Counted from the stretch's first letter, positions 39,486-48,982 are shown. The stretch: DNA of 64,000 nucleotides from Ignavibacteria bacterium (GCA_026416955.1 JAOAEE010000013.1:1-64000); one strand, 5' to 3'. The notes: generated from the letters alone by a model not told the origin. Numbers and translations: made by a program.

Positions 39486-42400
39486 TTATTTTACCAACAC
39501 AAAGCTTTTCACAAAATAAAACCCATTGGTTTTCATTTGTACAAAATAAATGCCTTCTGCAAATTCAACAGTGTTAATGTAAAATGAGTATGAACCAGCT
39601 CTCAAATGTGAAGAAACAACTTCCTTTATTCTTTCACCAAAAGAATTATAAATTGAAACATTAACAAAGTCGTCGAAAGCAATCTCGAAGGAAATATCAA
39701 AATCCCCACTCACTGGATTTGGTTGTATTTCAATTAGCTTATAATTTTTTTCCGAAACTTCGACAAGTCTGCCCTCGGTAAAACAGGTTATTAGATTAAC
39801 CAATTGTGATTTTTCTGTTGGGATAAGGCAAGATTGAGCCTCGGGGAAAATTGGCTTTATTTTGATTTCAGGCTTAGATTCACTCGAAAGATATGTTTCA
39901 AAAGTCAAAGTGTTTTGAAATTGAGCTGGAGTTGAAAAGGGCGTCCCACTACCAGAAATCAAATATCCATTATCAGTGGAAGTAATATTCCAGTTCCACC
40001 CAACCAATTTAGAAGAAAAATTAGTAAGTACAAAACTCTTTTTGGGTAAGTTTACTTCTAAGTCCATCCTTCCAATTTTAATATTATGGTCTCGGGTAAT
40101 ATTAACTTCAAATGGCAATTGCAATTCTTTTGAAACTTGTAATTTATTTTGATTTACTTTATAATCGACTGCAACATTTTCAGTAAATACTTTCCCAATA
40201 AGTGGAACTTTTCTTTCTCCAAAATTAGTCAACAAGTCCAAATAAGCGGAGAAATAGGTTTTGCCTGATGTTGGGTTAAATGAAACAATTACTACACCCT
40301 TATCTTTTCGTTTAATTGATGTAGGATAACTTACTATTCTAAAATTACTTGCATCAGTTCCTTGTATGCTTAAACTATTTATTTGAAGGTCCGAATCAAA
40401 AGGAGAATTGTCGATTTCGACGTTTATTTCTTTTGTAGTACAAGAAGAAACTTCACCAAAATCTATAGGGTCGGGATTTAAAATTAATCCTTCTCCTATT
40501 CCAAAAATAATAACAGTGTCGTTTACTAAGGGATTTCTACTTGGTCCGGGTGCTGCATCGGACTTAACTATGGCAAAAATTTTACGGGTTCCAGGAGCAG
40601 ATGGTGTAAAATCTATTGGAATAGTAAATGTTCCACCGTTTTTGCCTACAATGATATTGGTAGTTTTGGCTCCATTTCCAAACTTAAATTCGGATGAAGG
40701 TTGAAGAACTACATCGCTAATAAATAAATCCATTGTTTGGCTTGAATTCGTTATCACAAGATTTCCAGTAACTGTATTACCAACTTTGGCTTTTCCACAA
40801 TCAACATCGTGAACTTCAATCCAAGGAAGTCCACCAGTCCCGAATACTTGAACTTTTGCTGGTTCAGGAAAATCTTTTACATTTAAAACTATCTGATTTT
40901 CGAGGTAACCTTCCAAATGTGGGTAGAAACGCACACTTAAATCAAAAGTGTCTTTCGATGGCACTATAATAGGTAAATTAGAAGGTGGAATAATAGTGAA
41001 ATTAACATCTGTCTTATCGTACAAGTCAATTCCTTGTATCTCTATTGCGTTAGGGGAATTATTGGTTATTTTTATGGTCGAGTCATTAATTGTTAAAATT
41101 CTTTTAACACCAAAATCTATTGGTGGAATCGGTAAATTAGAGGGTATGCCTTCCCCAGATAAATTTGTAAAGAATTCCCCACAATAATTTGGAATATAGA
41201 ATTTTAACCTTGCCGACTTAACGCCAATAGTCTGTGGTTTAAACTGAACTGTAATGCTTAAACATTCGTTAGGATTAAGAGTGTAAGGACCTGTTCCGTT
41301 GATTATTGTAAATTCATTTGCATCAACTCCTTCGATGCCTAATGTAAATACCAAAGGAATTGCAGTCGTATTCCTAAAAATACAATTTTGTGCAACATTT
41401 TTGGTTGTTTGGATAGGAACTTTGCCAAAATCAATTTTCGAAACTACATCACCCCCGCAGGGTGCAATTAGTTTGACCGCAGGTGGTGTACACGGAGAAG
41501 CATTTATTTGAAAGTTAGTTTCGGACGAAGCACCTACTGGAGTTTCTATATAACTTATTTCAATAGTATGAGTTTGCCCTTTTGACAAAGTAAAGGGTGG
41601 GTTCTTACCTTTCCAATCCACAGAAAATTTTCCAATTGTAGAAAGATTGAAGGAATTAACAACAAAATCGCTGTTTACTGCCTTCAACGTCAATTGGCGA
41701 AGTGTGGTACCAATACCTGGTGCACCGAAAAGAAGCAAAGTATCAGAGAATTCGAGTTTTGCTATGCTTTTTTCTGGAGCATAATAGCTAGTAGAAACGG
41801 AATCTGGTATTCTTTTAAAAAAAGCTTTTATATTCCTATTTCTACTTGCCTCGTTGCAACCAAAAGGTGAAACCCAAGTTAGGTAACAAACATTTCTGCT
41901 TTGGATATCACCAACAATTTGTCTAAAAGCATTAATCAATTGCTGTTTTGTATAAACAGAGAAACTTTTGCCAGCGGTGGCTTGGCATATAAAATCAATT
42001 TGGGAGTATAAAGGCATAGTAATGAAAATTGAATAAACTTGGGCTTTTATCCTCTTAGCATAACTAATAATAGTGTCTCGTTTCCAATCTGGGAAAGGTC
42101 TTTCGGGTTGTCCATCGGTAAGAAAAATTACCACCCTTCGAAGGTCTTTGGGTGCAGTTTCCAATAATGGCAAAGCACCAAGAGGAGGCCAGGGTTTAAC
42201 AAAAGGTGGATAAAAGTCTGTCGACCCCGCAGCAATTGTCAAATTTATGTTCAACCAATCGTAAAGAGGCTGTTTTGTATCATATAATGGACTTGTTTTA
42301 TAAACGTCCCCAGCAAATAAAACAAATCCAATTACAGATGGTGGGTCAAGTTTTATTGAATCCAGAAAAGCAAAAGCACCTTGCTTAACCCAATCTATTC

Positions 42401-42719
42401 TTCGCTCGCCATTCCCTGCGTCCTCATTCATCGATGTAGAAACATCAAGAACGAGAACAACAGCAAGTTGAGGATAAAAGTCCACCTTTTTACAATCAAC
42501 CCCAAGGGTAGTATTCAAGTTTACACCATTTTCATAGAAATCAAAATCCGTGGGCAAAATATTTGGATAGTCGGCTCCCATTTGTGTTCTAGCATAAAAT
42601 AATGCTTTCATATTTGGAAAGCCGCTTGTATCTATCGAGTATAAGTTAAACGATTGAGAAAATAAGTCGTGAAAATTAATAATTACTAAAAAAAATAACA
42701 AAATAAACATTTTTTTCAT
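39486..42719 (-). CDS. T9SS-exported VWA protein with ASH/choice-of-anchor repeats
   Basis: This 1077-residue surface protein has a signal peptide followed by a VWA domain (about 88-280) with an intact MIDAS (DVSTS near residue 92) and a FLTDGQ segment. Several immunoglobulin-like ASH/SPD-2 (choice-of-anchor D) modules follow (for example VDFGKVPIQTT, IDFGVKRI, VDCGKAKVGN, IDFGEVSSC). The end is a T9SS type A sorting domain (about 990-1077; IQPNPVSG, EGIYFVQM, terminal SFVLVK). It probably binds a ligand or matrix outside the cell. I chose the ATG at 42719, which has a GGAGGAG ribosome-binding site inside an upstream ATG at 42731. It is the first gene of the minus-strand run ending in penicillin acylase. 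Confidence 0.9.
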   Translation of the reverse strand: MKKMFILLFFLVIINFHDLFSQSFNLYSIDTSGFPNMKALFYARTQMGADYPNILPTDFDFYENGVNLNTTLGVDCKKVDFYPQLAVVLVLDVSTSMNEDAGNGERRIDWVKQGAFAFLDSIKLDPPSVIGFVLFAGDVYKTSPLYDTKQPLYDWLNINLTIAAGSTDFYPPFVKPWPPLGALPLLETAPKDLRRVVIFLTDGQPERPFPDWKRDTIISYAKRIKAQVYSIFITMPLYSQIDFICQATAGKSFSVYTKQQLINAFRQIVGDIQSRNVCYLTWVSPFGCNEASRNRNIKAFFKRIPDSVSTSYYAPEKSIAKLEFSDTLLLFGAPGIGTTLRQLTLKAVNSDFVVNSFNLSTIGKFSVDWKGKNPPFTLSKGQTHTIEISYIETPVGASSETNFQINASPCTPPAVKLIAPCGGDVVSKIDFGKVPIQTTKNVAQNCIFRNTTAIPLVFTLGIEGVDANEFTIINGTGPYTLNPNECLSITVQFKPQTIGVKSARLKFYIPNYCGEFFTNLSGEGIPSNLPIPPIDFGVKRILTINDSTIKITNNSPNAIEIQGIDLYDKTDVNFTIIPPSNLPIIVPSKDTFDLSVRFYPHLEGYLENQIVLNVKDFPEPAKVQVFGTGGLPWIEVHDVDCGKAKVGNTVTGNLVITNSSQTMDLFISDVVLQPSSEFKFGNGAKTTNIIVGKNGGTFTIPIDFTPSAPGTRKIFAIVKSDAAPGPSRNPLVNDTVIIFGIGEGLILNPDPIDFGEVSSCTTKEINVEIDNSPFDSDLQINSLSIQGTDASNFRIVSYPTSIKRKDKGVVIVSFNPTSGKTYFSAYLDLLTNFGERKVPLIGKVFTENVAVDYKVNQNKLQVSKELQLPFEVNITRDHNIKIGRMDLEVNLPKKSFVLTNFSSKLVGWNWNITSTDNGYLISGSGTPFSTPAQFQNTLTFETYLSSESKPEIKIKPIFPEAQSCLIPTEKSQLVNLITCFTEGRLVEVSEKNYKLIEIQPNPVSGDFDISFEIAFDDFVNVSIYNSFGERIKEVVSSHLRAGSYSFYINTVEFAEGIYFVQMKTNGFYFVKSFVLVK

Positions 42720-42893
42720 TTTCTCCTCCATTTATTAAACTGTTTTATAACAATTTCCTATTCAAAAAAGTTACATTTTTCACCAAATACAAAAATAATT
42801 TTCCCCTATGTAAATCAAAATAAATAATATTATTATTTTTTTGTAAACATTACAAATCTTATTTTGTAATATTAGACACTACAAATTTTGAAA

Positions 42894-44132
42894 ATGTATC
42901 AAAAAGTCATTATTACTACTATACTATTGTTCGTTAGTTCATTTTATTATCTTTCGTCCCAAAAATGCAAGGATTTTCTAATTTTCGATGGCGGAGAAGA
43001 AGTATATTCATTTGGAATAGATACAACTGGAAATTGGTGGATATTTACAAAACCCTACCAAAACGAATTTAGGTTAATAATAAATGGACAAAGAACAGAA
43101 AGTTACAAGGAAATCAAGAACTTAAAATTTTCACCCGACGGTACTCGTTGGGCTTTTTTTGGAAAAAATTCAGTAAATTGGAATGTTGTTACCTCTGATA
43201 CTATCATCCCAATTTTTGCAGAAGATATTGTTTCTCTTGGTTTTAGTCTAAATTCAGAAAATTTATTCTTCGCATACAGAAACGGCTTGGAAACCACTAT
43301 TCAACTACTCGATAAAAAGTTCAACATTACAAATTTTAGCGGAAAAATATATATCAATTACTCAGGAACAAAAATAGCATTTACAATGTCTTTTGGCAAA
43401 TTCCTTAAGCTTGTTGTTCCGAATTATTTCGAAAGTGAAAGGTTCGATGCAATATTACCCTTGGGATTTTGGTCGGACGATGAATTCATTTATGCTGGTA
43501 AAAAAGGGAACTTTTGGCAAATCTATAAAAACCGAAACCCTATAAGTGAAGAATTCCTCCAAGTGATTGATATGAAAATTAATTATGATGGTACAAATGC
43601 TGCATTTGTCGCTAAAAGGTTTAATAATGATGTGGTTGTAGTTTTATTTTCAGAAAAATATATAGAACCAATTGTTTCGAAACCTTATGATTTTATTAAA
43701 AGTGTTAAACTTCACCCCAAAGAACCTTTAGTTGTATTTTTTGCTACAAAAGATGTCAATAATTACATTGTGTATGGGAATGTTGAATATCCACTTGGAA
43801 ATTTCGATGCAGACCCTTTTTTTACTCACGATGGTTCAGAAATTTTCTACTGTTTTTGCAATATCGAGTGCTATTTTTTCGTTGACGGCAAAAGATACAC
43901 ACTTCCTGGTGGAACATCTTGTAGAACTGAAATTGCACGAAAACCATCAACAAATACAATTGCTTTTTCGAATTATACCTCTTTAGTCCTTTTAGATTTC
44001 TTTCTAAATGTTCAATACTCTGGTATGATGGTCGACAAAGTGGTTCCACCTATTTACAATTGGAAAAAAAGAAGATACGAGGCGTTGGGCGAAATTAATA
44101 ATAAAATTTACCTACTAACTTGCGAGCCATAG
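42894..44132 (+). CDS. exported beta-propeller-like protein of unknown function
   Basis: This 412-residue protein has a signal peptide (about 1-23) and repeated short beta strands with SPDGTRWAFFG, NSENLFFAYRN, YSGTKIAFT and NYDGTNAAF patterns, as in WD40- or TolB-type propellers that report cell state. No enzyme motif is visible. I chose the ATG at 42894 because the in-frame start six bases earlier is TTG. It is divergent from the VWA-ASH gene across about 170 bases and convergent on the outer-membrane protein gene with nine bases between them. Confidence 0.65.
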   Translation: MYQKVIITTILLFVSSFYYLSSQKCKDFLIFDGGEEVYSFGIDTTGNWWIFTKPYQNEFRLIINGQRTESYKEIKNLKFSPDGTRWAFFGKNSVNWNVVTSDTIIPIFAEDIVSLGFSLNSENLFFAYRNGLETTIQLLDKKFNITNFSGKIYINYSGTKIAFTMSFGKFLKLVVPNYFESERFDAILPLGFWSDDEFIYAGKKGNFWQIYKNRNPISEEFLQVIDMKINYDGTNAAFVAKRFNNDVVVVLFSEKYIEPIVSKPYDFIKSVKLHPKEPLVVFFATKDVNNYIVYGNVEYPLGNFDADPFFTHDGSEIFYCFCNIECYFFVDGKRYTLPGGTSCRTEIARKPSTNTIAFSNYTSLVLLDFFLNVQYSGMMVDKVVPPIYNWKKRRYEALGEINNKIYLLTCEP

Positions 44133-44141
44133 AATAGCATT

Positions 44142-44954
44142 TTAATTAAGCCACTTACGAAGTTGGAGAGCATATCTTATATCCAAAGAAACTAGCCAAT
44201 GGTTTAATCTAAAATTTCTTCCCCTTTCCGAAAAGTTGTTTAATGGAAGATGATAAGAAAATGAAAGCCCTGTAAAAATATTTCCAGTAAGACGAAAGTA
44301 AACCCTAATTGAAGGAACCAAATAAAAAATAATAGAATTTACCCTTTCAATTTTACCCTCTTCTATGTTTGGATTACTTATGCTTAACTCAATCGTTTCA
44401 CCATTATCTAATCGAATCCGGTTATCCAATAATTCCTTGGTATGTTTGATATGAGTATGAAATGGAATTCCTCCTTTCAAACCAAGACCAAAGTTTATAA
44501 ACTCAAAAGGAGAAAATACTAAATAGGGCATTAATTCAATGAAACTAAAATCAAAAATTGATTTTTGTCGAAAAAGCACTGGTATGTTTGTAAAAATATC
44601 CCCAGACTGACTCTCGAATGTTAATAGCTCTCTTTCCTTGTACGAGGAAGTAGCATTTTGAAAAGATAATCCAGAAGCAACTCCCCATTGCAATAATGAG
44701 GAAAAATCTCTTTGATAAATAATACCTGTTGAGAGCACTAATCCATTTCCATCCTTAAAATTAGGACAATTGCAACTGGCAAAAAATTCACCACTTTGCC
44801 AATTTGGACCAATACCAACAAAAAAGCCAACTTCGGATTGCTTCCTTCCCCTACCAGGACCAAGGGGCGAAGGTTGTTCTTCTATTTGAGTGAAAGCTTC
44901 AAAGGGCGAAAACAATAAACACAAAAAAATGATTATTTTTGAAATTTTATTCAT
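44142..44954 (-). CDS. outer-membrane beta-barrel protein (PorT-like)
   Basis: This 270-residue protein has a signal peptide (about 1-21) followed by a proline- and glycine-rich linker. Alternating strands of the kind seen in small outer-membrane barrels follow (VGFFVGIGPNW, GLVLSTGIIYQRDF, LQWGVASGLSF, FTGLSFSYHLPL). The C-terminal strand is YALQLRKWLN. It resembles the PorT-like barrel family of Bacteroidota, but I have not verified homology. The ATG at 44954 is chosen over a TTG at 44975. It lies 23 bases from the apparent rsmB start on the opposite strand. Confidence 0.65.
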   Translation of the reverse strand: MNKISKIIIFLCLLFSPFEAFTQIEEQPSPLGPGRGRKQSEVGFFVGIGPNWQSGEFFASCNCPNFKDGNGLVLSTGIIYQRDFSSLLQWGVASGLSFQNATSSYKERELLTFESQSGDIFTNIPVLFRQKSIFDFSFIELMPYLVFSPFEFINFGLGLKGGIPFHTHIKHTKELLDNRIRLDNGETIELSISNPNIEEGKIERVNSIIFYLVPSIRVYFRLTGNIFTGLSFSYHLPLNNFSERGRNFRLNHWLVSLDIRYALQLRKWLN

Positions 44955-44977
44955 AAAATCTTTATTAATTAACAAAA

Positions 44978-46399
44978 ATGGAAAATAACAATTTAGACGA
45001 AAAAGTTACAAACTCGAACGACAAATGTAATGATATTTCTGAAAATAACAAAGAAAACCCCGATTTTATGACTGGTGTTCGCGCAACTGCTATTAAAATC
45101 CTTAATCGTTTTGAACGAAGCGACTCATATTTAGAAAAACTTATCGACAAAGCAATAAAAGATAGTAAATTCAACGAAATGGATACAGCATTACTTACCG
45201 AGATTGTCTATGGGGTAATTCGTTGGAAAGCAAAATTAGATTACGTCCTTGTTGGTTTCTATTTCGGAGACTATTTGAAATGTTTGAATGTTGTAAAAAA
45301 TGCTATGCGCATTGCTCTTTATCAGATAATGTTTCTCGACCGTATTCCCCTCTACGCCGCTGTAAACGAATCTGTTGAATATGTAAAAAGAATTCAAGGA
45401 GAAAAAACAGCTGGAATAGTAAATGCTGTTTTAAGAAATATTGCCAGAAACATTGACAACATTCGCTACCCCGAAAGGGAAGAAGACCTTGTTTACCACC
45501 TTGCCGTTATGTATTCCTATCCAAGATGGATTGTTAAAAGATGGTTAGATTACTTCGGAGAAACAAATGCCGAAAAAATGTTGTTCACCAGTAATAGAAA
45601 GCCTTATATTACTCTTAGAGTAAACACATTTAAAACTACAACTGAAATTGTTGTTTCGGAATTAAAAAAACTTAATGTGCCCTTTTTTATTTCTCCATAC
45701 TATCCTAATTCATTAGTAATAAGGAAGCCAAGATTAAACATTTCTTCGCTTCCTTTGTTCACCGACGGATTAGTAACTATCCAAGATACAAGTGCAACTT
45801 TGGCAGCCTTGCTTGCAAATCCTCAACCCGGACAATTAATTTATGATATGTGTGCTGCACCCGGTGGAAAAAGTTTCGTTTTAGCAGAAATAATGAAAAA
45901 TACTGGAAAAGTTGTTGCGATAGATAAATACAATTCGAAATTGCGCTTCATTGAAGAAGGTGCAAAAAGACTTGGTCTTGAAAACATTGAAATTCGTAGT
46001 GGAGACGCAACAAACTTGATATTTGAAGTTCCCGGTGATATTGTCTTTTTAGATGTGCCTTGCTCTGGCTTAGGAACTATTGCAAAAAATCCAGATATCA
46101 AGTGGAAAAGGGAACGCGAAGACATTTACAAATTAGCGGAAATTCAAAAAACAATTCTAAAAAACGCAACAAAAAATGTTAAAGTAGGAGGTGCAATTGT
46201 TTATTCTACTTGTACAACAGAACCAGAAGAAAACGAAGAAAACATTGAATGGTTCTTAAAAAACTTCCCAAATTTCAAACTAGACCCAGCGGAAAACTAT
46301 ATTTCAGATAAATTGTGTGAAAATGGTTTTTTAAAAACCTTGCCCTTTAAGCACTACATTGATGGTGCTTTTGCAGCGAGATTAATCAGAATTGAATAA
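44978..46399 (+). CDS. rsmB: 16S rRNA (cytosine(967)-C5)-methyltransferase RsmB
   Basis: This 473-residue methyltransferase has an N-terminal NusB-like RNA-binding domain (about 31-160) and a Rossmann methyltransferase domain with MCAAPGGKSF, a DVPCSGLGT catalytic segment and YSTCTTEPEENEE, which holds the second catalytic Cys. It methylates C967 in 16S rRNA. The first 30 residues are an Asn-Glu-rich extension before the conserved MTGVRATAIKIL segment, so the ATG at 45068 is another possible start. Its 3' end overlaps the convergent DUF1848 gene by 14 bases. Confidence 0.93.
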   Translation: MENNNLDEKVTNSNDKCNDISENNKENPDFMTGVRATAIKILNRFERSDSYLEKLIDKAIKDSKFNEMDTALLTEIVYGVIRWKAKLDYVLVGFYFGDYLKCLNVVKNAMRIALYQIMFLDRIPLYAAVNESVEYVKRIQGEKTAGIVNAVLRNIARNIDNIRYPEREEDLVYHLAVMYSYPRWIVKRWLDYFGETNAEKMLFTSNRKPYITLRVNTFKTTTEIVVSELKKLNVPFFISPYYPNSLVIRKPRLNISSLPLFTDGLVTIQDTSATLAALLANPQPGQLIYDMCAAPGGKSFVLAEIMKNTGKVVAIDKYNSKLRFIEEGAKRLGLENIEIRSGDATNLIFEVPGDIVFLDVPCSGLGTIAKNPDIKWKREREDIYKLAEIQKTILKNATKNVKVGGAIVYSTCTTEPEENEENIEWFLKNFPNFKLDPAENYISDKLCENGFLKTLPFKHYIDGAFAARLIRIE

Positions 46400-47291
46400 A
46401 ATTTGCTTTGCTTGCTAAAATTTTCTTATAATTCTTTAAAGAATTAGAGTAACTTTTGATGCTATAACAATATAGACAACCACTCAAACAAGTATTATAA
46501 AAGCCTATATCTACACTTTTATAGCAAGTACAATCCTTTCGAGTTGGAGCAACCCTTAGTTCCTCAAAGGAATCGAGCTCAAATTGAAAAGGGTTGACAC
46601 AACTGGCTGTCGGAATTGTAAGTTCCTTCGCAATTTTATTTTCACAACAAAGTCTTAATTCAATTCCGTGCTCGTTTGCAATAATTCTTAATTTATCAAT
46701 TATTATCCTCTTCTCCTCAAAGTCTAAGTCGTCAAGTATTATTCGATTTTGTAGCATTCTTCTTTTTACTTTCGAGTAAAGGTCGACAAAGCTTGTAATG
46801 CAGACTTTCGTTTTCCTTTCTAACTTCTTACAAAGTTTAAGAAATTTTTCCAAAATATATTCCTTTGGGGTAATATTACTTACAATTATAGGGTCAAATC
46901 TCCACTTAATATAGTTTTCACCATATTTGTCGAATAATATACTAACCAGGTCGAACACTTTTTCGAGTTTAGGTTTCCTTGGCTCCAACCGCTCCGGGTA
47001 ATCATTAATTGTAAAATTGATGTAATGATTCGGTCCAAATTTATTATCGATAAAATCAAGTATTTGGATTAAGCCTTTGGGATATCTGCTCCAAAAAACA
47101 AAACCTTTAACGTCTTGAGGTTTGAGCGAAACGTTGAATTTATACCCATTAAACGGGTTTTCAACAACAACAAATCCCTTTTCTAAAGAATGTCTAAACC
47201 AACTTGAATAGAAACAAGGAATATCTGTTCTTCGACTGACAGAAATAATATTTTTTCCAATTGTCTTAGACCCAGTTACCAAACTGGTCAA
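46386..47291 (-). CDS. DUF1848 protein with C-terminal Cys cluster, last gene of the SUF operon
   Basis: This 301-residue cytosolic protein matches the DUF1848 family: an N-terminal ISVSRRTDIP segment, a KGFVFWSRYPK strand, a KWRFDPI segment and a Cys-rich C-terminus (CTCY, then CLSGCLYCY) that looks like a radical-SAM-type Fe-S binding site. Family function is unknown. It starts with a TTG, two bases after the superoxide dismutase stop, so it is translationally coupled to the SUF run. No ATG is available upstream of the conserved start. The context supports an Fe-S protein that needs SUF. Its 3' end overlaps rsmB by 14 bases in convergent orientation. Confidence 0.85.
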   Translation of the reverse strand: MTSLVTGSKTIGKNIISVSRRTDIPCFYSSWFRHSLEKGFVVVENPFNGYKFNVSLKPQDVKGFVFWSRYPKGLIQILDFIDNKFGPNHYINFTINDYPERLEPRKPKLEKVFDLVSILFDKYGENYIKWRFDPIIVSNITPKEYILEKFLKLCKKLERKTKVCITSFVDLYSKVKRRMLQNRIILDDLDFEEKRIIIDKLRIIANEHGIELRLCCENKIAKELTIPTASCVNPFQFELDSFEELRVAPTRKDCTCYKSVDIGFYNTCLSGCLYCYSIKSYSNSLKNYKKILASKANFIQF

Positions 47292-47293
47292 AA

Positions 47294-47869
47294 TTATAAA
47301 TTTTTAGATACAAAATCCCAATTGACTATTTCCCAGAAAGCTTCGACAAATTTGGGTCTAGCATTTCTATAATCAATGTAATAAGCGTGTTCCCATACAT
47401 CAATAGTTAGCAAAGGTTTCTTACCATCAGTCAAAGGATTACCAGCATTACTGGTTTGTACAATTTCGAGATTTCCACTTGGACTTTTAACTAACCAAGC
47501 CCAACCAGAACCAAACAAAGTAATTGCAGCGTTCGAAAACTGTTTTTTAAACTCTTCGAAACTACCAAAGTTGCTTTCAATCTCGGTCAAAAGTTGGCCA
47601 GTAGGTTTTCCTCCACCATTTGGAGAAAGACAACACCAAAAGAAAGTGTGGTTCCAGGTTTGTGCAGCGTTATTAAAAATTCCACCTTGCGACTTCAAGA
47701 TAATATCTTCCAAGGACATATTTTCGAATTCAGTGCCGACAATTAAGTTGTTTAAATTGTTGACATAAGTTTGGTGGTGTTTCCCATAATGATATTCGAT
47801 AGTTTCCTCGGAAATATAAGGAACAAGAGAATCCTTTTGAAAAGGAAGTTCAATTAATTGAAAAGCCAT
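47294..47869 (-). CDS. sodB: iron superoxide dismutase
   Basis: This 191-residue enzyme has the four metal ligands His27, His74 (TWNHTFFW), Asp157 and His161 (DVWEHAYY). The Gln in the helix AAQTWNH is the mark of Fe-type rather than Mn-type enzymes, though cambialistic members exist. It removes superoxide, which damages exposed Fe-S clusters. It lies 27 bases downstream of the A-type Fe-S carrier gene and two bases before the DUF1848 gene, so it is part of the SUF operon. There is no signal peptide; it is cytosolic. Confidence 0.95.
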   Translation of the reverse strand: MAFQLIELPFQKDSLVPYISEETIEYHYGKHHQTYVNNLNNLIVGTEFENMSLEDIILKSQGGIFNNAAQTWNHTFFWCCLSPNGGGKPTGQLLTEIESNFGSFEEFKKQFSNAAITLFGSGWAWLVKSPSGNLEIVQTSNAGNPLTDGKKPLLTIDVWEHAYYIDYRNARPKFVEAFWEIVNWDFVSKNL

Positions 47870-47896
47870 AACTTACCGAAAATTTATAAAACAAAA

Positions 47897-48292
47897 TTAA
47901 CCTTGGCAACCACAAGTAGGTAAGTTATTTGGGTTCGAAAAAATAAAACCTCGACCTTGGGGAGTGTCTACAAAATCCAATGTAATACCCATTAAATAGA
48001 ACAAGCTTCTTCTATCGACAACGATTCGTGTGTCTCGAACAAAAAATTCAATATCATTTAAAGCATCTAATTCAGAATCGAAACCCAAAGCATAATTAAA
48101 ACCAGAGCAACCACCTCCTTGAACACCCATTCTTAAAAAGTAATTATCTGGCACATTATTTTGCCTTCGAATTTCATTAATCATCTCCAAAGCACGAGTC
48201 GAAATAAAAATATCATCTGCTTCGGTTGCTCCTTCTATTCCAGTGGGTATTCTTTCCACTGTAATCTCAATTTCTTGACTTGTATTATTCAT
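47897..48292 (-). CDS. A-type iron-sulfur carrier (IscA/SufA/ErpA family)
   Basis: This 131-residue protein has the three conserved Cys: Cys62 (GGGCSGF) and Cys127/Cys129 (CGC near the C-terminus). It receives Fe-S clusters from the SUF scaffold and hands them on. The ATG is preceded by an exceptional ribosome-binding site (48294-48304). It sits after the ferredoxin gene and 27 bases before sodB. Confidence 0.93.
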   Translation of the reverse strand: MNNTSQEIEITVERIPTGIEGATEADDIFISTRALEMINEIRRQNNVPDNYFLRMGVQGGGCSGFNYALGFDSELDALNDIEFFVRDTRIVVDRRSLFYLMGITLDFVDTPQGRGFIFSNPNNLPTCGCQG

Positions 48293-48293
48293 A

Positions 48294-48304
48294 TCACCTC
48301 CTTA
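48294..48304 (-). promoter_or_regulatory. perfect 11-base Shine-Dalgarno site before the A-type carrier gene
   Basis: On the minus strand TAAGGAGGTGA is an exact complement of the conserved 16S rRNA 3' tail, and the ATG follows with one base between (GGAGG is four bases from the ATG). Genes of this lineage usually rely little on Shine-Dalgarno pairing, so this marks unusually strong translation of the carrier within the operon. Confidence 0.75.
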
Positions 48305-48315
48305 AAATTACAAAA

Positions 48316-48603
48316 TTAATAATCATAATTGATAAAACAATCATCAGTTCTTGGATGGGACTGACAAGTAAGAACAAAACCATTTTCAATTTCATCATCT
48401 GTAAGAGCATCTCTTTCATCCATATCTACTTTTCCCGAGATCAATTTTGCCATACAGCTACCACACACTCCAACTTGACAACTAAACGGTGGGTCAAGTC
48501 CAGCGCGAAACGCAGCTTGAAGTATGCTTTCGTCCTCTTCTACCTCAATAATGTGTTCTTCACCATACAGTTTTACTTTGACCTTATAAGTATTATTATT
48601 CAT
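48316..48603 (-). CDS. 2Fe-2S ferredoxin (plant-type)
   Basis: This 95-residue ferredoxin binds one 2Fe-2S cluster through Cys42, Cys47, Cys50 and Cys80 in the pattern CxxxxCxxC...C. It may supply electrons to the SUF pathway or accept clusters from it. I chose the ATG at 48603 because the longer in-frame start at 48654 runs into SufT and adds a segment without ferredoxin character. It sits between sufT and the A-type carrier gene. Confidence 0.92.
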   Translation of the reverse strand: MNNNTYKVKVKLYGEEHIIEVEEDESILQAAFRAGLDPPFSCQVGVCGSCMAKLISGKVDMDERDALTDDEIENGFVLTCQSHPRTDDCFINYDY

Positions 48604-48625
48604 AACTCCCAAATAAAAAATAAAA

Positions 48626-48979
48626 TTAGAATAAACCCAATTCAAAACGTGCAATATCGCTCATCCGACTTCTATCCCACGGTGGGTCGAATGTGATAAA
48701 AACCTTTGCATCTTTAACCTCTGGAACGCTCTTTATTGCTTCTTCAACCTCGCCGGGCAAACCTCCAGCCTCGGGACAATTTGGGGCAGTTAAAGTCATT
48801 AATACAACTACTTCATTTTCTTTTGTTATTTGTATATCGTAAATTAAACCTAATTCCCAAATATCTACGGGAATTTCTGGGTCATAAACGGTTTTTATGG
48901 CTTTTACAATTTTGTCGTAAAGTTCTTGCTTTTCTGGTGGAATAGGACCTGATATTGGATTAAACTCGTTCTGTTCCAT
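48626..48979 (-). CDS. sufT: SufT-like MIP18/DUF59 Fe-S assembly protein
   Basis: This 117-residue MIP18-family protein has the family segments VYDPEIPVDIWELGLIYD, the conserved Cys in TAPNCPEAG and DPPWDRSRMS near the end. It assists maturation of Fe-S proteins, most likely in cluster transfer. It starts three bases after the sufU stop. Confidence 0.92.
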   Translation of the reverse strand: MEQNEFNPISGPIPPEKQELYDKIVKAIKTVYDPEIPVDIWELGLIYDIQITKENEVVVLMTLTAPNCPEAGGLPGEVEEAIKSVPEVKDAKVFITFDPPWDRSRMSDIARFELGLF

Positions 48980-48982
48980 TAA

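Noticed and set aside
48280-48696. Plus-strand open frame of 138 codons opposite the ferredoxin and sufT genes
   Set aside because: It overlaps genes with clear Cys motifs and coding order on the other strand; no domain is visible.
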